Assembly: GCA_029775965.1 (NCBI GenBank)
Contig: JARVJU010000006.1
Location: 1 to 64,000, forward strand
DNA from: Nitrososphaeria archaeon
Lineage (GTDB): Archaea > Thermoproteota > Nitrososphaeria > Conexivisphaerales > DTJL01
Length of the DNA stretch: 64,000 nucleotides
Direction: 5' to 3'
Position numbers and translations under genes: made by a program. This document shows positions 9,863 to 19,513 of the stretch, in pieces. Each line of letters opens with the position of its first letter. The first letter of the stretch is position 1. A model generated the notes under the pieces. That model was not told the origin of the DNA, did not search any database, and saw only the letters and a list, made by a program, of their open reading frames with translations.

Positions 9863-11311
9863 TTAGGTTGCAGGTACGAGCTGCTCTTTTGCTGCATCCT
9901 CAAGAGGAACTTTTGCAGGCTCCTTAAGTCCAAGAGTTAGTAAAGCTCCGATGAAACTAACAAGGGCCATCAGTTCGAGTATTCCCTTTACCCCTATACC
10001 TGAAAGCAATGCTGGAAAGAAGAATGTCGTTATAGCTGCGCCGAGTTTTCCAGCGGCTGCAGATATACCATGACCGGTTGTTCTATGACCTGTAGGATAG
10101 ACTTCAGCTGGAACCACAAAGGTGGTGGTATTTGGACCGAAATCTATAAAGAAGAAGGTCAGTGCATACAGCCCAAGAGCGAGCACTGAAGGAATTACAA
10201 AGCCTTCTACGCTTACACCCTTTGTAATTGCAGCAAATGATACAACTGTATAAAGAATGGACATTGCTAAGAAGCCCTGGAGCTGAGTCAGTTTTCTTCC
10301 AAGTTTATCCATCAGTGCAACGGCTGTAAAGTATCCGAAGAATCCGACAAAGAACGGAATGCCAGCCTCTAATATCTTGTTGAATAGCTGAGAAGAAATA
10401 GCCATTGTAGCAGATACAGGCATTATTGATGAAACTATTGTGCCAGAATATATCCCTGTGCCGTAGAAGGCCATATCCAGCAAGAACCAGCTACCCGCTG
10501 TTATCACAAGCATTCTCCAGTATCTGCGCAGAAATATCAAGAAGCTAATTTGTTTCGCTTTTACCCTAGCTTCGTATATATCAGACTGCAGGAGGTTTGC
10601 GCCCTTCTTTGCCTCTTCAAGGTTCCTTCTCACAAGAAGAGAAAATCTTGGAGTTTCAGGTATCTTTCTCCTGAAATAAATTACACCAAGCGCTGGGATA
10701 GCTCCTACCCCTATTGCTACCCTCCATGCCAGATCTGGAGGCAATAAAGCTACAGAAGCTAATCCGACCAACACCGCTGCCACGGAGCCTATACCCTGAT
10801 TTGCGAATATCAATGCAACTAGCTTGCCTCTATCCTTCACGTTAGAATATTCGCTCATTATAGTTGCTGATATAGGATAGTCCCCTCCAATTCCTATGCC
10901 CTGGATAAACCGGAAGAGAATAAGATAAAGAAAGTTCGGAGAAGCAGCGCTTAATACTGCTCCCACTGCAAGAATTGTGGCTTCCACACCATAAACAGTC
11001 TTCCTCCCTATCCTGTCACCAAGGAAACCGAAGACTAGTTGACCTATGACTGCTGCAAATATTGCTGACGATCCTACAAAGCCAGCTGCAGCCTGACCCA
11101 ATATAGTAGAATGCAGAGAGAAGCCTGGCAGGTTATAAGCTTCGAATATGAGGAGCGCAACCCCTATTATGAAGAGGTCGTATGCATCTGTAAAGAATCC
11201 CATGCCAGCTGTAAACCAGACCTTTAAATGAGCCCTGGATAGAGGCTTCTTATCAATAGATAAGAAGGGATTCCCGAAATTACTTCCTTCTGACATATCT
11301 AATTGCACCAT
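9863..11311 (-). CDS. MFS transporter, phosphate:H+ symporter (PHS/Pho84)-like
   Basis: AGMGFFTDAYDLFIIGV and GIGIGGDYPISATIMSEYSNVKDRGKLVALIFANQGIG; divergent from a PhoU-like gene. Confidence 0.8.
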   Translation of the reverse strand: MVQLDMSEGSNFGNPFLSIDKKPLSRAHLKVWFTAGMGFFTDAYDLFIIGVALLIFEAYNLPGFSLHSTILGQAAAGFVGSSAIFAAVIGQLVFGFLGDRIGRKTVYGVEATILAVGAVLSAASPNFLYLILFRFIQGIGIGGDYPISATIMSEYSNVKDRGKLVALIFANQGIGSVAAVLVGLASVALLPPDLAWRVAIGVGAIPALGVIYFRRKIPETPRFSLLVRRNLEEAKKGANLLQSDIYEARVKAKQISFLIFLRRYWRMLVITAGSWFLLDMAFYGTGIYSGTIVSSIMPVSATMAISSQLFNKILEAGIPFFVGFFGYFTAVALMDKLGRKLTQLQGFLAMSILYTVVSFAAITKGVSVEGFVIPSVLALGLYALTFFFIDFGPNTTTFVVPAEVYPTGHRTTGHGISAAAGKLGAAITTFFFPALLSGIGVKGILELMALVSFIGALLTLGLKEPAKVPLEDAAKEQLVPAT

Positions 11312-11389
11312 TATTTGGGGCCTCAGTAGGATATATATTGATTACCCTTATTGAGCATATTGTATATAGAAAAAATATTTAATATATAG

Positions 11390-12424
11390 ATGCTGCTTTC
11401 CGAAGGTATGAGCGAAGCTGAAGGATCCATTAGAAAGCTACAGTACACAGGTAAGTCTTCATATTCTGTGAATCTACCCAAGTCTTGGGTAGAGAGCCTA
11501 GGACTGAAGCCACAGGATTCGCTTGTAGTAGAAGAAGAGGGAAGCTCCTTAAGAATAACACCCCTCAAGCAGTCAGCACCATTAGCCCATCAGGTAGATT
11601 TTATAGTCTCAGGAGAGTCTACAGGAACAATTGTAAGGAGAGTGATATCCGCATATTTAGCTGGATGTGAAACAATAAGGATTCTGCCAAGCTCCGGAAG
11701 ACTGAATGCCTCATTTAAGGACGAATTGAAAAGTAAAATTTCTGCAAGAATGATAGGGTTCGAAGTAATCGAAGACAGCCTGAAAGAATTAACTTTTCAG
11801 GCTCTTGTTACCAGACCCCAAGTTGATATCTTTACTTTGGTCAGAAGGATGTATTTTATATCGTACAATATGCTACAGGAAGCTGTCTCTTCAATAATAC
11901 AAAAGGATAAGGAGGAAGCTTCCTCCGTTATAAAGGTGGATGATGATATGGACAGATTTCATTTTTATGGAGTTAGAACACTTAATCAAGCTGTAGATAA
12001 CCCTAGCCTGTTAAAAGATACAGGCTTAAATTACAGGTCAGAGGCTGTGATGATGAAAACTATAGTGAAGAGCATAGAGAGAATAGCAGACCATGCAGTT
12101 GCAATAGCTAGCCTAGTATTCAGCGATGCATCTATATCAGCTGATGAAGCTGACTTCATAAAGAATGAAACTGCGCAAGTAAGCAAGATGTACGAGGATT
12201 CTGTCACATCGTTCTTCAAGATAGACGGGAACAAGGCTGAAGAAGCTCTGGTAGAGCATGAGGAAGCAAAGAAAAGGAGAAGCCAGTATTCGAGAGACTC
12301 CAAAAGCTCTTTCGGGCTTGTTTTGGAGCATGTAAGAAGAGTATCAGACTACTCTGCTGATATATGTGAGACTGTTATAGACTTGAGCATAGCAAGAGCT
12401 ATGAGAAGGGCCAAAGAATTCTGA
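11390..12424 (+). CDS. PhoU-domain regulator with N-terminal AbrB/SpoVT domain
   Basis: YTGKSSYSVNLPKSWVESLGLKPQDSLVVEEEGSSLRITP followed by a PhoU helical region with SIERIADHAVAIASLV. Confidence 0.8.
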   Translation: MLLSEGMSEAEGSIRKLQYTGKSSYSVNLPKSWVESLGLKPQDSLVVEEEGSSLRITPLKQSAPLAHQVDFIVSGESTGTIVRRVISAYLAGCETIRILPSSGRLNASFKDELKSKISARMIGFEVIEDSLKELTFQALVTRPQVDIFTLVRRMYFISYNMLQEAVSSIIQKDKEEASSVIKVDDDMDRFHFYGVRTLNQAVDNPSLLKDTGLNYRSEAVMMKTIVKSIERIADHAVAIASLVFSDASISADEADFIKNETAQVSKMYEDSVTSFFKIDGNKAEEALVEHEEAKKRRSQYSRDSKSSFGLVLEHVRRVSDYSADICETVIDLSIARAMRRAKEF

Positions 12425-12430
12425 ATCCAT

Positions 12431-13039
12431 TTATGCAAAATAGGTTTTACTGGAGCTGTCAAATTTCCTGACGAGTTCGAACTCCTTTGAGAAGTTACCC
12501 TCGACCAGCCTTAGTTCCGGGTACTTTTCTATCCAGTTACCATCTGCCATTCTAACGCTTATATGATCTTCTCCGAGTGATCTTCTGCATATGTTAGCTA
12601 CCATTGCCCTGACTTCAGTATCATCTAGGTGACCAAGGCTGTGGAGATATTCGTGCATAAGCAAAGTGAATATAAAGTAGTTCAGCTCTCGAGGGTCTGT
12701 CACTATCTTTCTTAGAGCGTTGATAAGTGTTCTGTTAATGACAATGGCATTAGAACCTACTGGATGATACGCTCCTATGTAGCTTGGCATATCTGACAAA
12801 AGAAGGGATAGCCCTGCTCTATGCTCCCTTATGTCCCTATGGACCACTTCTTTCACTATTTCAAATATCTGATCAAAGTCTTCGCTTCTTTCAATCCTTC
12901 TTCGCAATTCCTTTTGTCTTTCATTGTTCAATCGTTCGTCCATAACCCATCCTATCGTTATTTTATTACCTTTTAAGCCTAGCCAAAGAATCACAAATAT
13001 CAGACAGATAGAAGTGATACTTTCTGCCGTTTTCTTCAT
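12431..13039 (-). CDS. Putative zinc metallopeptidase with N-terminal membrane anchor
   Basis: LLMHEYLHSLGHLDDTE (HExxHxxGH zincin motif). Confidence 0.6.
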   Translation of the reverse strand: MKKTAESITSICLIFVILWLGLKGNKITIGWVMDERLNNERQKELRRRIERSEDFDQIFEIVKEVVHRDIREHRAGLSLLLSDMPSYIGAYHPVGSNAIVINRTLINALRKIVTDPRELNYFIFTLLMHEYLHSLGHLDDTEVRAMVANICRRSLGEDHISVRMADGNWIEKYPELRLVEGNFSKEFELVRKFDSSSKTYFA

Positions 13040-13177
13040 ACTTTTAATTCTTTGAACGACACACCTTTGCTATAGAGAGGAGTAGTTCAGTTAATATCAT
13101 TCTAACGTCTTCGACTTTGTACTTGTGCAAATAAATGTATCCAGCCCTAGCTATTATGCTATTGCAATGAAATGTCA

Positions 13178-14577
13178 GTGAACTACCCCGCCCTTGCAGA
13201 TGTGGCTTCTGCCCTATCAGTTTGTTTGGAGCTTCTCGCTTCATAGGCAATGCTTGCTTTCACATGTGGAATGCTTTTTATGTATTCGAGCATGCTACTT
13301 GTAGAGGCATAATATAATCCTCTGCGAGCGTCTCGCCTAGGTTCCATAGGCAAAGCACTTCTTGCTTTATCTTATTTGCAGCAACTACATCTCTATCAAA
13401 TACTGAATGGCATGAAGGGCATACTGCAATTCTATCTGATAGGCTCAGATGCTGCACTGTACCACAATTCATGCATACTCCAGTTGTTCTTATGAACCTG
13501 CCTACTTCCAAAGGAGTGCTTGCCTTTCTCTTTAGGCATTCGCGGAATCCTCCTATAGAAGTCTCATAGATTCTCCTTCCATAAAACTTCATCCAGCTAT
13601 GTATATTATCATTTTGGTAAGCAATATATTCATAATTTGTTGTTACATAATGAGCAAGTTTGTTGTTTATATCTTTCTTCTGATTGTTCTGATGCAGAAA
13701 TTCGCTCTTTATCTTTTGTAGTATTTTTGTACCTCTTCTAGACCTCTTTTTTGTGTCTTTGTCATATTCAGCTCTTGAAAAGACTTTGTAAAGTCTCTTT
13801 ATCCTTTCAGACATTGTTATAGCGTATTGCACCTTTATTCCGTTAGAAAATGTGATTTGGTTCGTTATGCCTAAGTCAATGCCTATTGCCATGCTATTAT
13901 GCACTCTTTCTTCTTTTGGCAAATATGCAATTGCATGCAAAAAGTAATCGCAATTTCTCTCTATAAAGTTTGCAGTGGCAAACTCTGCATTGCATGGTAT
14001 TTGACTTATTCCATTTACTTTGAAATCACCCAAGCCCTGTATATGTACTGTTTTATCCTTCGTATTTATCTTATAGGTTATGCCGTATTGCATTAGAGGT
14101 ATTGAATGCAAGGCTCCCTGTATCTTATCTTTCCAATTTTCTTTTCTCCCTTTTCCTTTCAGCGTCTTAAGACTTTTGATGTTGCTCTGCAACCTTTTTA
14201 TCAGGTATTGTTTCATCTGTGATGACAATACAGTCAGCTCTCTTTCTTCGAATTTATCTCCAACCTTTACATTTACCTTTCTAACTTTATAATCTTTATA
14301 AGAAACAGAATTCGATATGCCTTTTGCTATTATATGGTTTGTAAACCACTTTGCCTCAAGAAAGATCCTTTGAAGTATGCCTAATCTTTGCTTTGATATT
14401 TTGCTCTTATCAAGTTTTATTTCATATACTTTTGCAATCTGACCTTTACGTTTTTCCTTTGTTTCCTTGCCTTTTTCTCGTATTCTAATGTTCTTTGCTA
14501 TTTGTAGCGTATTATACTATATTCAACATGTCTATAAAAATTTTATTCGCTTCCATCCCCTTGCCAAGTCAAGGGGA
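13178..14577 (-). mobile_element. IS605/IS1341-type element carrying tnpB and no tnpA
   Basis: tnpB flanked by an 8-bp-stem hairpin TCCCCTTG-CCAAGT-CAAGGGGA at 14556-14577 and, at the other end, a right-end-like GGGCGGGGTAGTTCAC on the minus strand. Boundaries are inferred. Confidence 0.55.
13278..14228 (-). CDS. tnpB: TnpB-family RNA-guided nuclease/transposon protein; reading frame stays open about 100 codons further upstream with no ATG/GTG/TTG
   Basis: GIDLGITNQITFSNG (RuvC-I), CMNCGTVQHLSLSDRIAVCPSC zinc ribbon, DRDVVAANKI (RuvC-III). Upstream frame reads KVYEIKLDKSKISKQRLGILQRIFLEAKWFTNHII, typical of a TnpB N-terminus. Confidence 0.85.
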   Translation of the reverse strand: MSSQMKQYLIKRLQSNIKSLKTLKGKGRKENWKDKIQGALHSIPLMQYGITYKINTKDKTVHIQGLGDFKVNGISQIPCNAEFATANFIERNCDYFLHAIAYLPKEERVHNSMAIGIDLGITNQITFSNGIKVQYAITMSERIKRLYKVFSRAEYDKDTKKRSRRGTKILQKIKSEFLHQNNQKKDINNKLAHYVTTNYEYIAYQNDNIHSWMKFYGRRIYETSIGGFRECLKRKASTPLEVGRFIRTTGVCMNCGTVQHLSLSDRIAVCPSCHSVFDRDVVAANKIKQEVLCLWNLGETLAEDYIMPLQVACSNT

Positions 14578-14593
14578 CTTCCCGCTCGCTGAG

Positions 14594-15283
14594 TTAAAGT
14601 GGTTCTACCATTGCACAAAATTCTCCCAGATTCCGAACCTTTGCACAATCAATCCCTGAATACCTATCATCTCTGTCTATGAGGACAGCCTGCATCCCAG
14701 CTCTTTTAGCGCCCAAAACATCTATTTTATAATAATCCCCTATGTAGAGCGATTCATGGGCTTTTCGGCCTGACATCTTTAGTGCATGCTCAAATATTGC
14801 TGGGTCCGGTTTTGCCTTTCCTACAAGCTCTGATATGACTACGGTTCTTGCATACTTATCTATCCCCAGACGCTTGATTACATTATTCATTTCTGGGGAT
14901 GCATTCGATATTATCCCAACATCTATTCCCTTTTCTTTTACCAGCCTAAGGCATGGTTCTGCGTCCCTGTACAATTTTTCTTGTATCCAGCTCTTTTGCA
15001 AACTACTATTTACTGCCTGTAAAAGCTCATGATTAATAAGCCCTAGACTGTGCAGAACCATTCTATTTTTCTGTTGGTAAGAATATTCAGCCTCGATTCC
15101 CATAAGACCCTTGCCATCGTACGATTCCTCCCATAGCTTATCGGCTTCAACAAATGCTCTATGGATGGATGTGATAGGGACTTCGATCCCTTTATTACGC
15201 AGTATAGTTCGCATGATGTATTCTCTGTTTGGCTTTAGCAGCGTTCCACCCATGTCAAAAAATACAGTGGCTACTCTGAACAA
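14594..15283 (-). CDS. HAD family hydrolase
   Basis: FFDMGGTLLKPN, IISNASPEM, KPDPAIFEHAL, YIGDYYKIDVLGAKRAGM. Confidence 0.88.
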   Translation of the reverse strand: MFRVATVFFDMGGTLLKPNREYIMRTILRNKGIEVPITSIHRAFVEADKLWEESYDGKGLMGIEAEYSYQQKNRMVLHSLGLINHELLQAVNSSLQKSWIQEKLYRDAEPCLRLVKEKGIDVGIISNASPEMNNVIKRLGIDKYARTVVISELVGKAKPDPAIFEHALKMSGRKAHESLYIGDYYKIDVLGAKRAGMQAVLIDRDDRYSGIDCAKVRNLGEFCAMVEPL

Positions 15284-15373
15284 GGATACAGGGCAAGCAG
15301 GATTAGATTATAAATGTATTTTGCATTTATTAGCAACTACTAAATTTTAAACCCCAAGCTATTATGGGATGCT

Positions 15374-16561
15374 GTGCATCGCAGCCATGGCATGTTGCTA
15401 GCTACGCTTTGGTTATCGAATATAATCCAGCTTGCAGTTAGATATTCTTGGGGGATAGCTATACCTTTTGCTTCAAAACAACTTGAAATAAATAGCTTTC
15501 TTGCAGGCTTGGTTGGTTCTTCTTTTTACATAGGCTATGTGATTACTGGCATACCTTCGGGCTACATATCTGACAGGGTAGGACCAAGAATTGCTACAAC
15601 CTCTTCTCTTTTATTTCTAGCTCTCTTAACTGCATTAATAGGCTTATCTAGATCCTATGCAGCAGTATTGGCTGCTTATTTTATATCAGGTATAATAGCT
15701 GGGCCAATATTTCCTTCATCGCTAAAGGTAATATCGGAAGCATTCGGTGGAGGAAGAAGAGCAACGAGTGTTGGGATGCTCGAAACTGTTTCCCCGATAG
15801 CCTTTCTCATATCAGCTTCTATATTTCCTATTATCACCAATAAATTGGGATGGAACTACATGTATTTTGTCATTGCATTAGCCTCTGTAGCAGCTGCAGC
15901 GCTTTACCTTGTATACATCCCGAGCAGAAGTGTGCAGGTGAACAAAGAAAAGGTGGAATTTGCTAATGCTATAAAGAATAGACAAGTGATCAACGGGGCA
16001 GCAATAAGGCTGGGAGGTATGTGGGGTCTTATAGGCCTTTCAACATGGTACTATTTTCTGGCCATAAACTCTGCAAAGAATCTGCTTGATGCACAGCTTC
16101 TGCTTGTTATTCTTTCATTATTCGCTGTTATAGGGCAAGTGCTGGGAGGAATCTTTTCTGATAGATGGTTAAGTATGGGGAGAAAAAGGCTTGCCACAGA
16201 AGGGCTTTATCTTTTTACTCTATCGCTTCTTCTCCTTGCCTTTGGTAGAGCAGGATGGGTTGTTTACTTCTCAGCCGCTATCACCGGATTCTCTGCCTAC
16301 TTCTGGAAGGCTGGGCTGGACACATATATAGTAGAAGCAGCGTCTGCTACCGGTACAGCTTCGGGAATAGGTGTAATGAACACAATCTCTCAACTAGGCA
16401 GTTTGGCTGCCCCTGCAGCTGTTGGGTTTGCCCTTGATCTGTTCGGCACTTCTTCATTTTACCCAGTTTTATTTTTGCTAGCGGGTCCTTTAGCTTCTTC
16501 GTTCATTCTTACAGCTGGACCATATTCCAAAGTAAATCTAAATAAGAAGCGCCAAGTCTGA
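15374..16561 (+). CDS. MFS transporter
   Basis: 12-TM-like hydrophobicity, GYISDRVGPRIATTSS motif A. Confidence 0.8.
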   Translation: MHRSHGMLLATLWLSNIIQLAVRYSWGIAIPFASKQLEINSFLAGLVGSSFYIGYVITGIPSGYISDRVGPRIATTSSLLFLALLTALIGLSRSYAAVLAAYFISGIIAGPIFPSSLKVISEAFGGGRRATSVGMLETVSPIAFLISASIFPIITNKLGWNYMYFVIALASVAAAALYLVYIPSRSVQVNKEKVEFANAIKNRQVINGAAIRLGGMWGLIGLSTWYYFLAINSAKNLLDAQLLLVILSLFAVIGQVLGGIFSDRWLSMGRKRLATEGLYLFTLSLLLLAFGRAGWVVYFSAAITGFSAYFWKAGLDTYIVEAASATGTASGIGVMNTISQLGSLAAPAAVGFALDLFGTSSFYPVLFLLAGPLASSFILTAGPYSKVNLNKKRQV

Positions 16562-17425
16562 TGTTTCTAACTTTCCCTTTCTAAACCAGGCTACTGGCGT
16601 ACCTTCTTGTATATTTATTGCTGTAAAAGTATAACCCAGTCTTTCTATCTTTTCTATTAGCCCTCTGCTTATTATTCCAGTAGAAGTTTCTATGCTTAGG
16701 ATATCGTTCATGATAACTCCCACCCTATAAGGCGGTTGTGTATTCCACCTGTATGAATCAAGGACCTTTGTTATTGTGTCTTTAATATCTTGAGTCATAG
16801 GCTGTACTTCCGCCTTCTCAGCTGTCTTTTCTACATCCTGCTTCACTCTTACTACCTCTTCCCTAATTTCTTTCTTCTCCTGCTGGATGGGAATTGAGCC
16901 AAGTAAATTTGCTACTTCGTTGCTTATTTCAACGGCCTCCTTCCCCCATACGAATCTTTCCACTACACCACCTTCGCTTCTTATGTAGCTCTGTTCTGAC
17001 AGAAGTTTTGCAACATCTTTTATCCTTTCCCTGGGAAAGTTAACTACAAATGCTATACCTGACGGAGATATTCAGGTAACCTGTATCAGCGCTACGTCGT
17101 TTCCATCAACTGGAATCATCTCAACGTATAGCTTTTCGAGTGTTGCTGACTTGTCTTCCCTAGTCTGCTTCACTTCATTATTAAGAGGGTCCTCTACAAT
17201 TTCATGCCCAAGATGCTCCATTTCAAAGCTCTTTGCTCCCTGCCTTGTAAGGAACCTCTTTGTTACTTTGCACGTAGCACATGTGACTATTATATCCTTT
17301 GATGCGCTTCTTTGCTGGAATGCAGCGTTATCTGTTCTTTCCAATCTTTCCCACCGCTTGACTATAAGGGATAACGGACCAGAATATCTGCTAATTTTCC
17401 AATTTGCAGAAGAATCATGAGCCAT
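16538..17425 (-). pseudogene. Conserved-looking protein split by one in-frame TGA at 17072-17074 (listed as two ORFs, 17072-17425 and 16538-16963)
   Basis: Both ORFs share a frame. The 36 codons between the TGA and the next possible start (GTG at 16961-16963) are open and protein-like: ISPSGIAFVVNFPRERIKDVAKLLSEQSYIRSEGGV. Confidence 0.6.
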
Positions 17426-17680
17426 TTATGCCGGACCGGCATGTCATAACCTTATCAGCCTCTCATTCTTCAGCTTGACAAAACAAGAGAGCAGATTCAA
17501 TTAGGAATTTATATTGTATGCAATGCATGATGCTTTCGATTAATTCGTCACAAGATGTTGCATCTCATGTATCTGTACATTACCCCCTTGCAGATCTGCC
17601 ATCTTGTGTCAATTGATTTACTCACTCATACCGGTACAACTCATGTCGTAAAAAAGGTTTAGCGTTTATGTCAATAGTTC

Positions 17681-18040
17681 TTGCCTAGCCTGATAAAATG
17701 TATCGTTACCAAGAAGTATCGATACAAGATGGAATCATCGACAGCATTTTCAACCCGGAGGGAAGAGTTAGAGGCCAGAATAAGAGAATTGGAGGAAGAG
17801 AGGGATACTCTTGTACGTGACATAGCAAAACTAAAAGAGAAGATAGAGACTGTTGAGCTTGAGAAACGTGCTGCATCTATTCAGAGAGAAGTAGAAGCAC
17901 TCAGGACAGAGAGGGCTGCTCTCATGGAGAAGGTAGTAATGTACGCAGCAGAGCATGCAGAGCAGGCGGTTCAGACAGATACCAGCACTCAGTCATCTGA
18001 GACAACGGAGCAGGTGGTCGAAGCTACCACTCAACCCTGA
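17681..18040 (+). CDS. Small coiled-coil protein
   Basis: Heptad-rich ELEARIRELEEERDTLVRDIAKLKEKIE; Ser/Thr-rich tail. Confidence 0.5.
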   Translation: MPSLIKCIVTKKYRYKMESSTAFSTRREELEARIRELEEERDTLVRDIAKLKEKIETVELEKRAASIQREVEALRTERAALMEKVVMYAAEHAEQAVQTDTSTQSSETTEQVVEATTQP

Positions 18041-18618
18041 GAGAGTTTCTTCAATCTTAGCTCCAATTCGCTTTTTTCTTTTGCCAGATACTCGATCTGG
18101 GACTGGAGTTCGTTTCTTTTTGCCTCAAGCTGCCTTATTCCAGATTCTTCTTTCAGTGTTTTTAGTGATCTTCTTAGGCTTCTCACCTGCTGGCTAGCTT
18201 CAGCGTATCTGCTTGAGAGCTGGGAGTTCCTGTTTTTCAACCTTGCAGAGTCAAGAACAATTTTCCTTACTTCAGGCTCAGCTAGGATGTACAGCTGAGT
18301 CCTACCAGCCTTGAGAAGCGTGAATTCAGCATTGCAATTATCACATATGTATGCATCACCCTCACCATTCTTTTCTTTACCATCAATTACTAGCGATGCT
18401 TTTGCTACTCCCTTTGTTGAAACCTTACTGCCTCCGCATCTGGGACATACAGGCAAATTCCGACGTCCATACCATAGAAATATGAAAGTGTTAAACGTTA
18501 TGCTCACGGAAACTGCAATCGTTTTAGCTTTTGGATTGTATGCAGAAAAGATGAGTTTTTGTCTTTTGTAGCCTAGGTGAAGGTGAAAACATATATGGGA
18601 TTGCTGTTGGTTACACAT
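18031..18618 (-). CDS. Zinc-ribbon plus coiled-coil protein (true start probably internal, near LPVCPRCGG)
   Basis: CPRCGG...CDNCNAEF zinc ribbon followed by a long coiled coil; convergent with the previous ORF. Confidence 0.55.
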   Translation of the reverse strand: MCNQQQSHICFHLHLGYKRQKLIFSAYNPKAKTIAVSVSITFNTFIFLWYGRRNLPVCPRCGGSKVSTKGVAKASLVIDGKEKNGEGDAYICDNCNAEFTLLKAGRTQLYILAEPEVRKIVLDSARLKNRNSQLSSRYAEASQQVRSLRRSLKTLKEESGIRQLEAKRNELQSQIEYLAKEKSELELRLKKLSQG

Positions 18619-19149
18619 GATATGCTACAAACACAAGGTAAATGGGTATCAAGATTTATCTGGACAGGTATTGTGCAAGGAGCAATCGCAGTAGTAGCTA
18701 CTGCGCTCATAGTTGACCCACTAAACTTGTATTATTCGCCTGCAAAGGTCATAGCTTCTGGCGGAGCAGGGACATGGCTCTTCGTAGGATATGTACTATT
18801 TCTTGTAGTTGGAGTTATAGCTACACCTGTTACAGCAATGATATATTACTACATAGAGAATGTTCAAGGTAAGGTATACAGAGGGTTAAGCTCGTACCTT
18901 GCATGGGCTCATCTTCTTATAATGACTATTTCTGTTGACGTCTCAATGTTCCTGATGATGTGGGGAGGTTATATGGCAGGATGGGCTGCAGCTCCGGTTA
19001 ACCAAGGTGGTGGAGGATACACAGCTCTCCAGATACACGAAAAAATACTAGGTCAGCTGGTAGATCCAATAGGTCTGTTTGCATTGCTTGCTGCTTTTGG
19101 AGCACTTCTTGGAGGTATAGGGTACATAGCTAGAGAAAAGCAAAGATAA
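18577..19149 (+). CDS. Multi-pass membrane protein of unknown function
   Basis: Four to five hydrophobic segments in a 190 aa ORF. Confidence 0.6.
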   Translation: MKVKTYMGLLLVTHDMLQTQGKWVSRFIWTGIVQGAIAVVATALIVDPLNLYYSPAKVIASGGAGTWLFVGYVLFLVVGVIATPVTAMIYYYIENVQGKVYRGLSSYLAWAHLLIMTISVDVSMFLMMWGGYMAGWAAAPVNQGGGGYTALQIHEKILGQLVDPIGLFALLAAFGALLGGIGYIAREKQR

Positions 19150-19470
19150 CAGACTGATTGTAAATACAGAACTTTCACTTGCATACAAAATCAGTCTCTA
19201 TGCAGGAGCTACACGTAATGACTTATCCTAGGTTATAATTCTGAATATATTAGTTACTTAGGTGTTGAATCTGTGCAAGTATTCTTTTCTTTGCAAAGGT
19301 GCTTTGAGGCTACCGTGCATAGACCTAGGATGAAATTGACCAGTCATGCTTTCGTCATGAGCTAAGTGCTAGCTTGTTAAGTATTTCCAGCTGTTGATAA
19401 ATCTGGCAGAAACTGACATAACTTCCATCCTGCATACGCATATAGAATACAGATTGCAAATTCATAATAC

Positions 19471-19480
19471 CTATATATAG
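19471..19480 (+). promoter_or_regulatory. Candidate TATA box for the cetZ-like gene
   Basis: CTATATATAG about 34 nt upstream of the ATG at 19514. Confidence 0.4.
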
Positions 19481-19513
19481 AATTTTAACAAAAGCGTGCA
19501 AGGTTTAAGTATC

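Noticed and set aside
13044-13250. 68-aa ORF near the IS right end
   Set aside because: The sequence looks like IS605 right-end/reRNA region rather than a protein gene.
19320-19380. TCATG-CTTTCGT-CATGA hairpin upstream of cetZ as a regulatory RNA
   Set aside because: The stem is only 5 bp and no other support was found; it could be chance.
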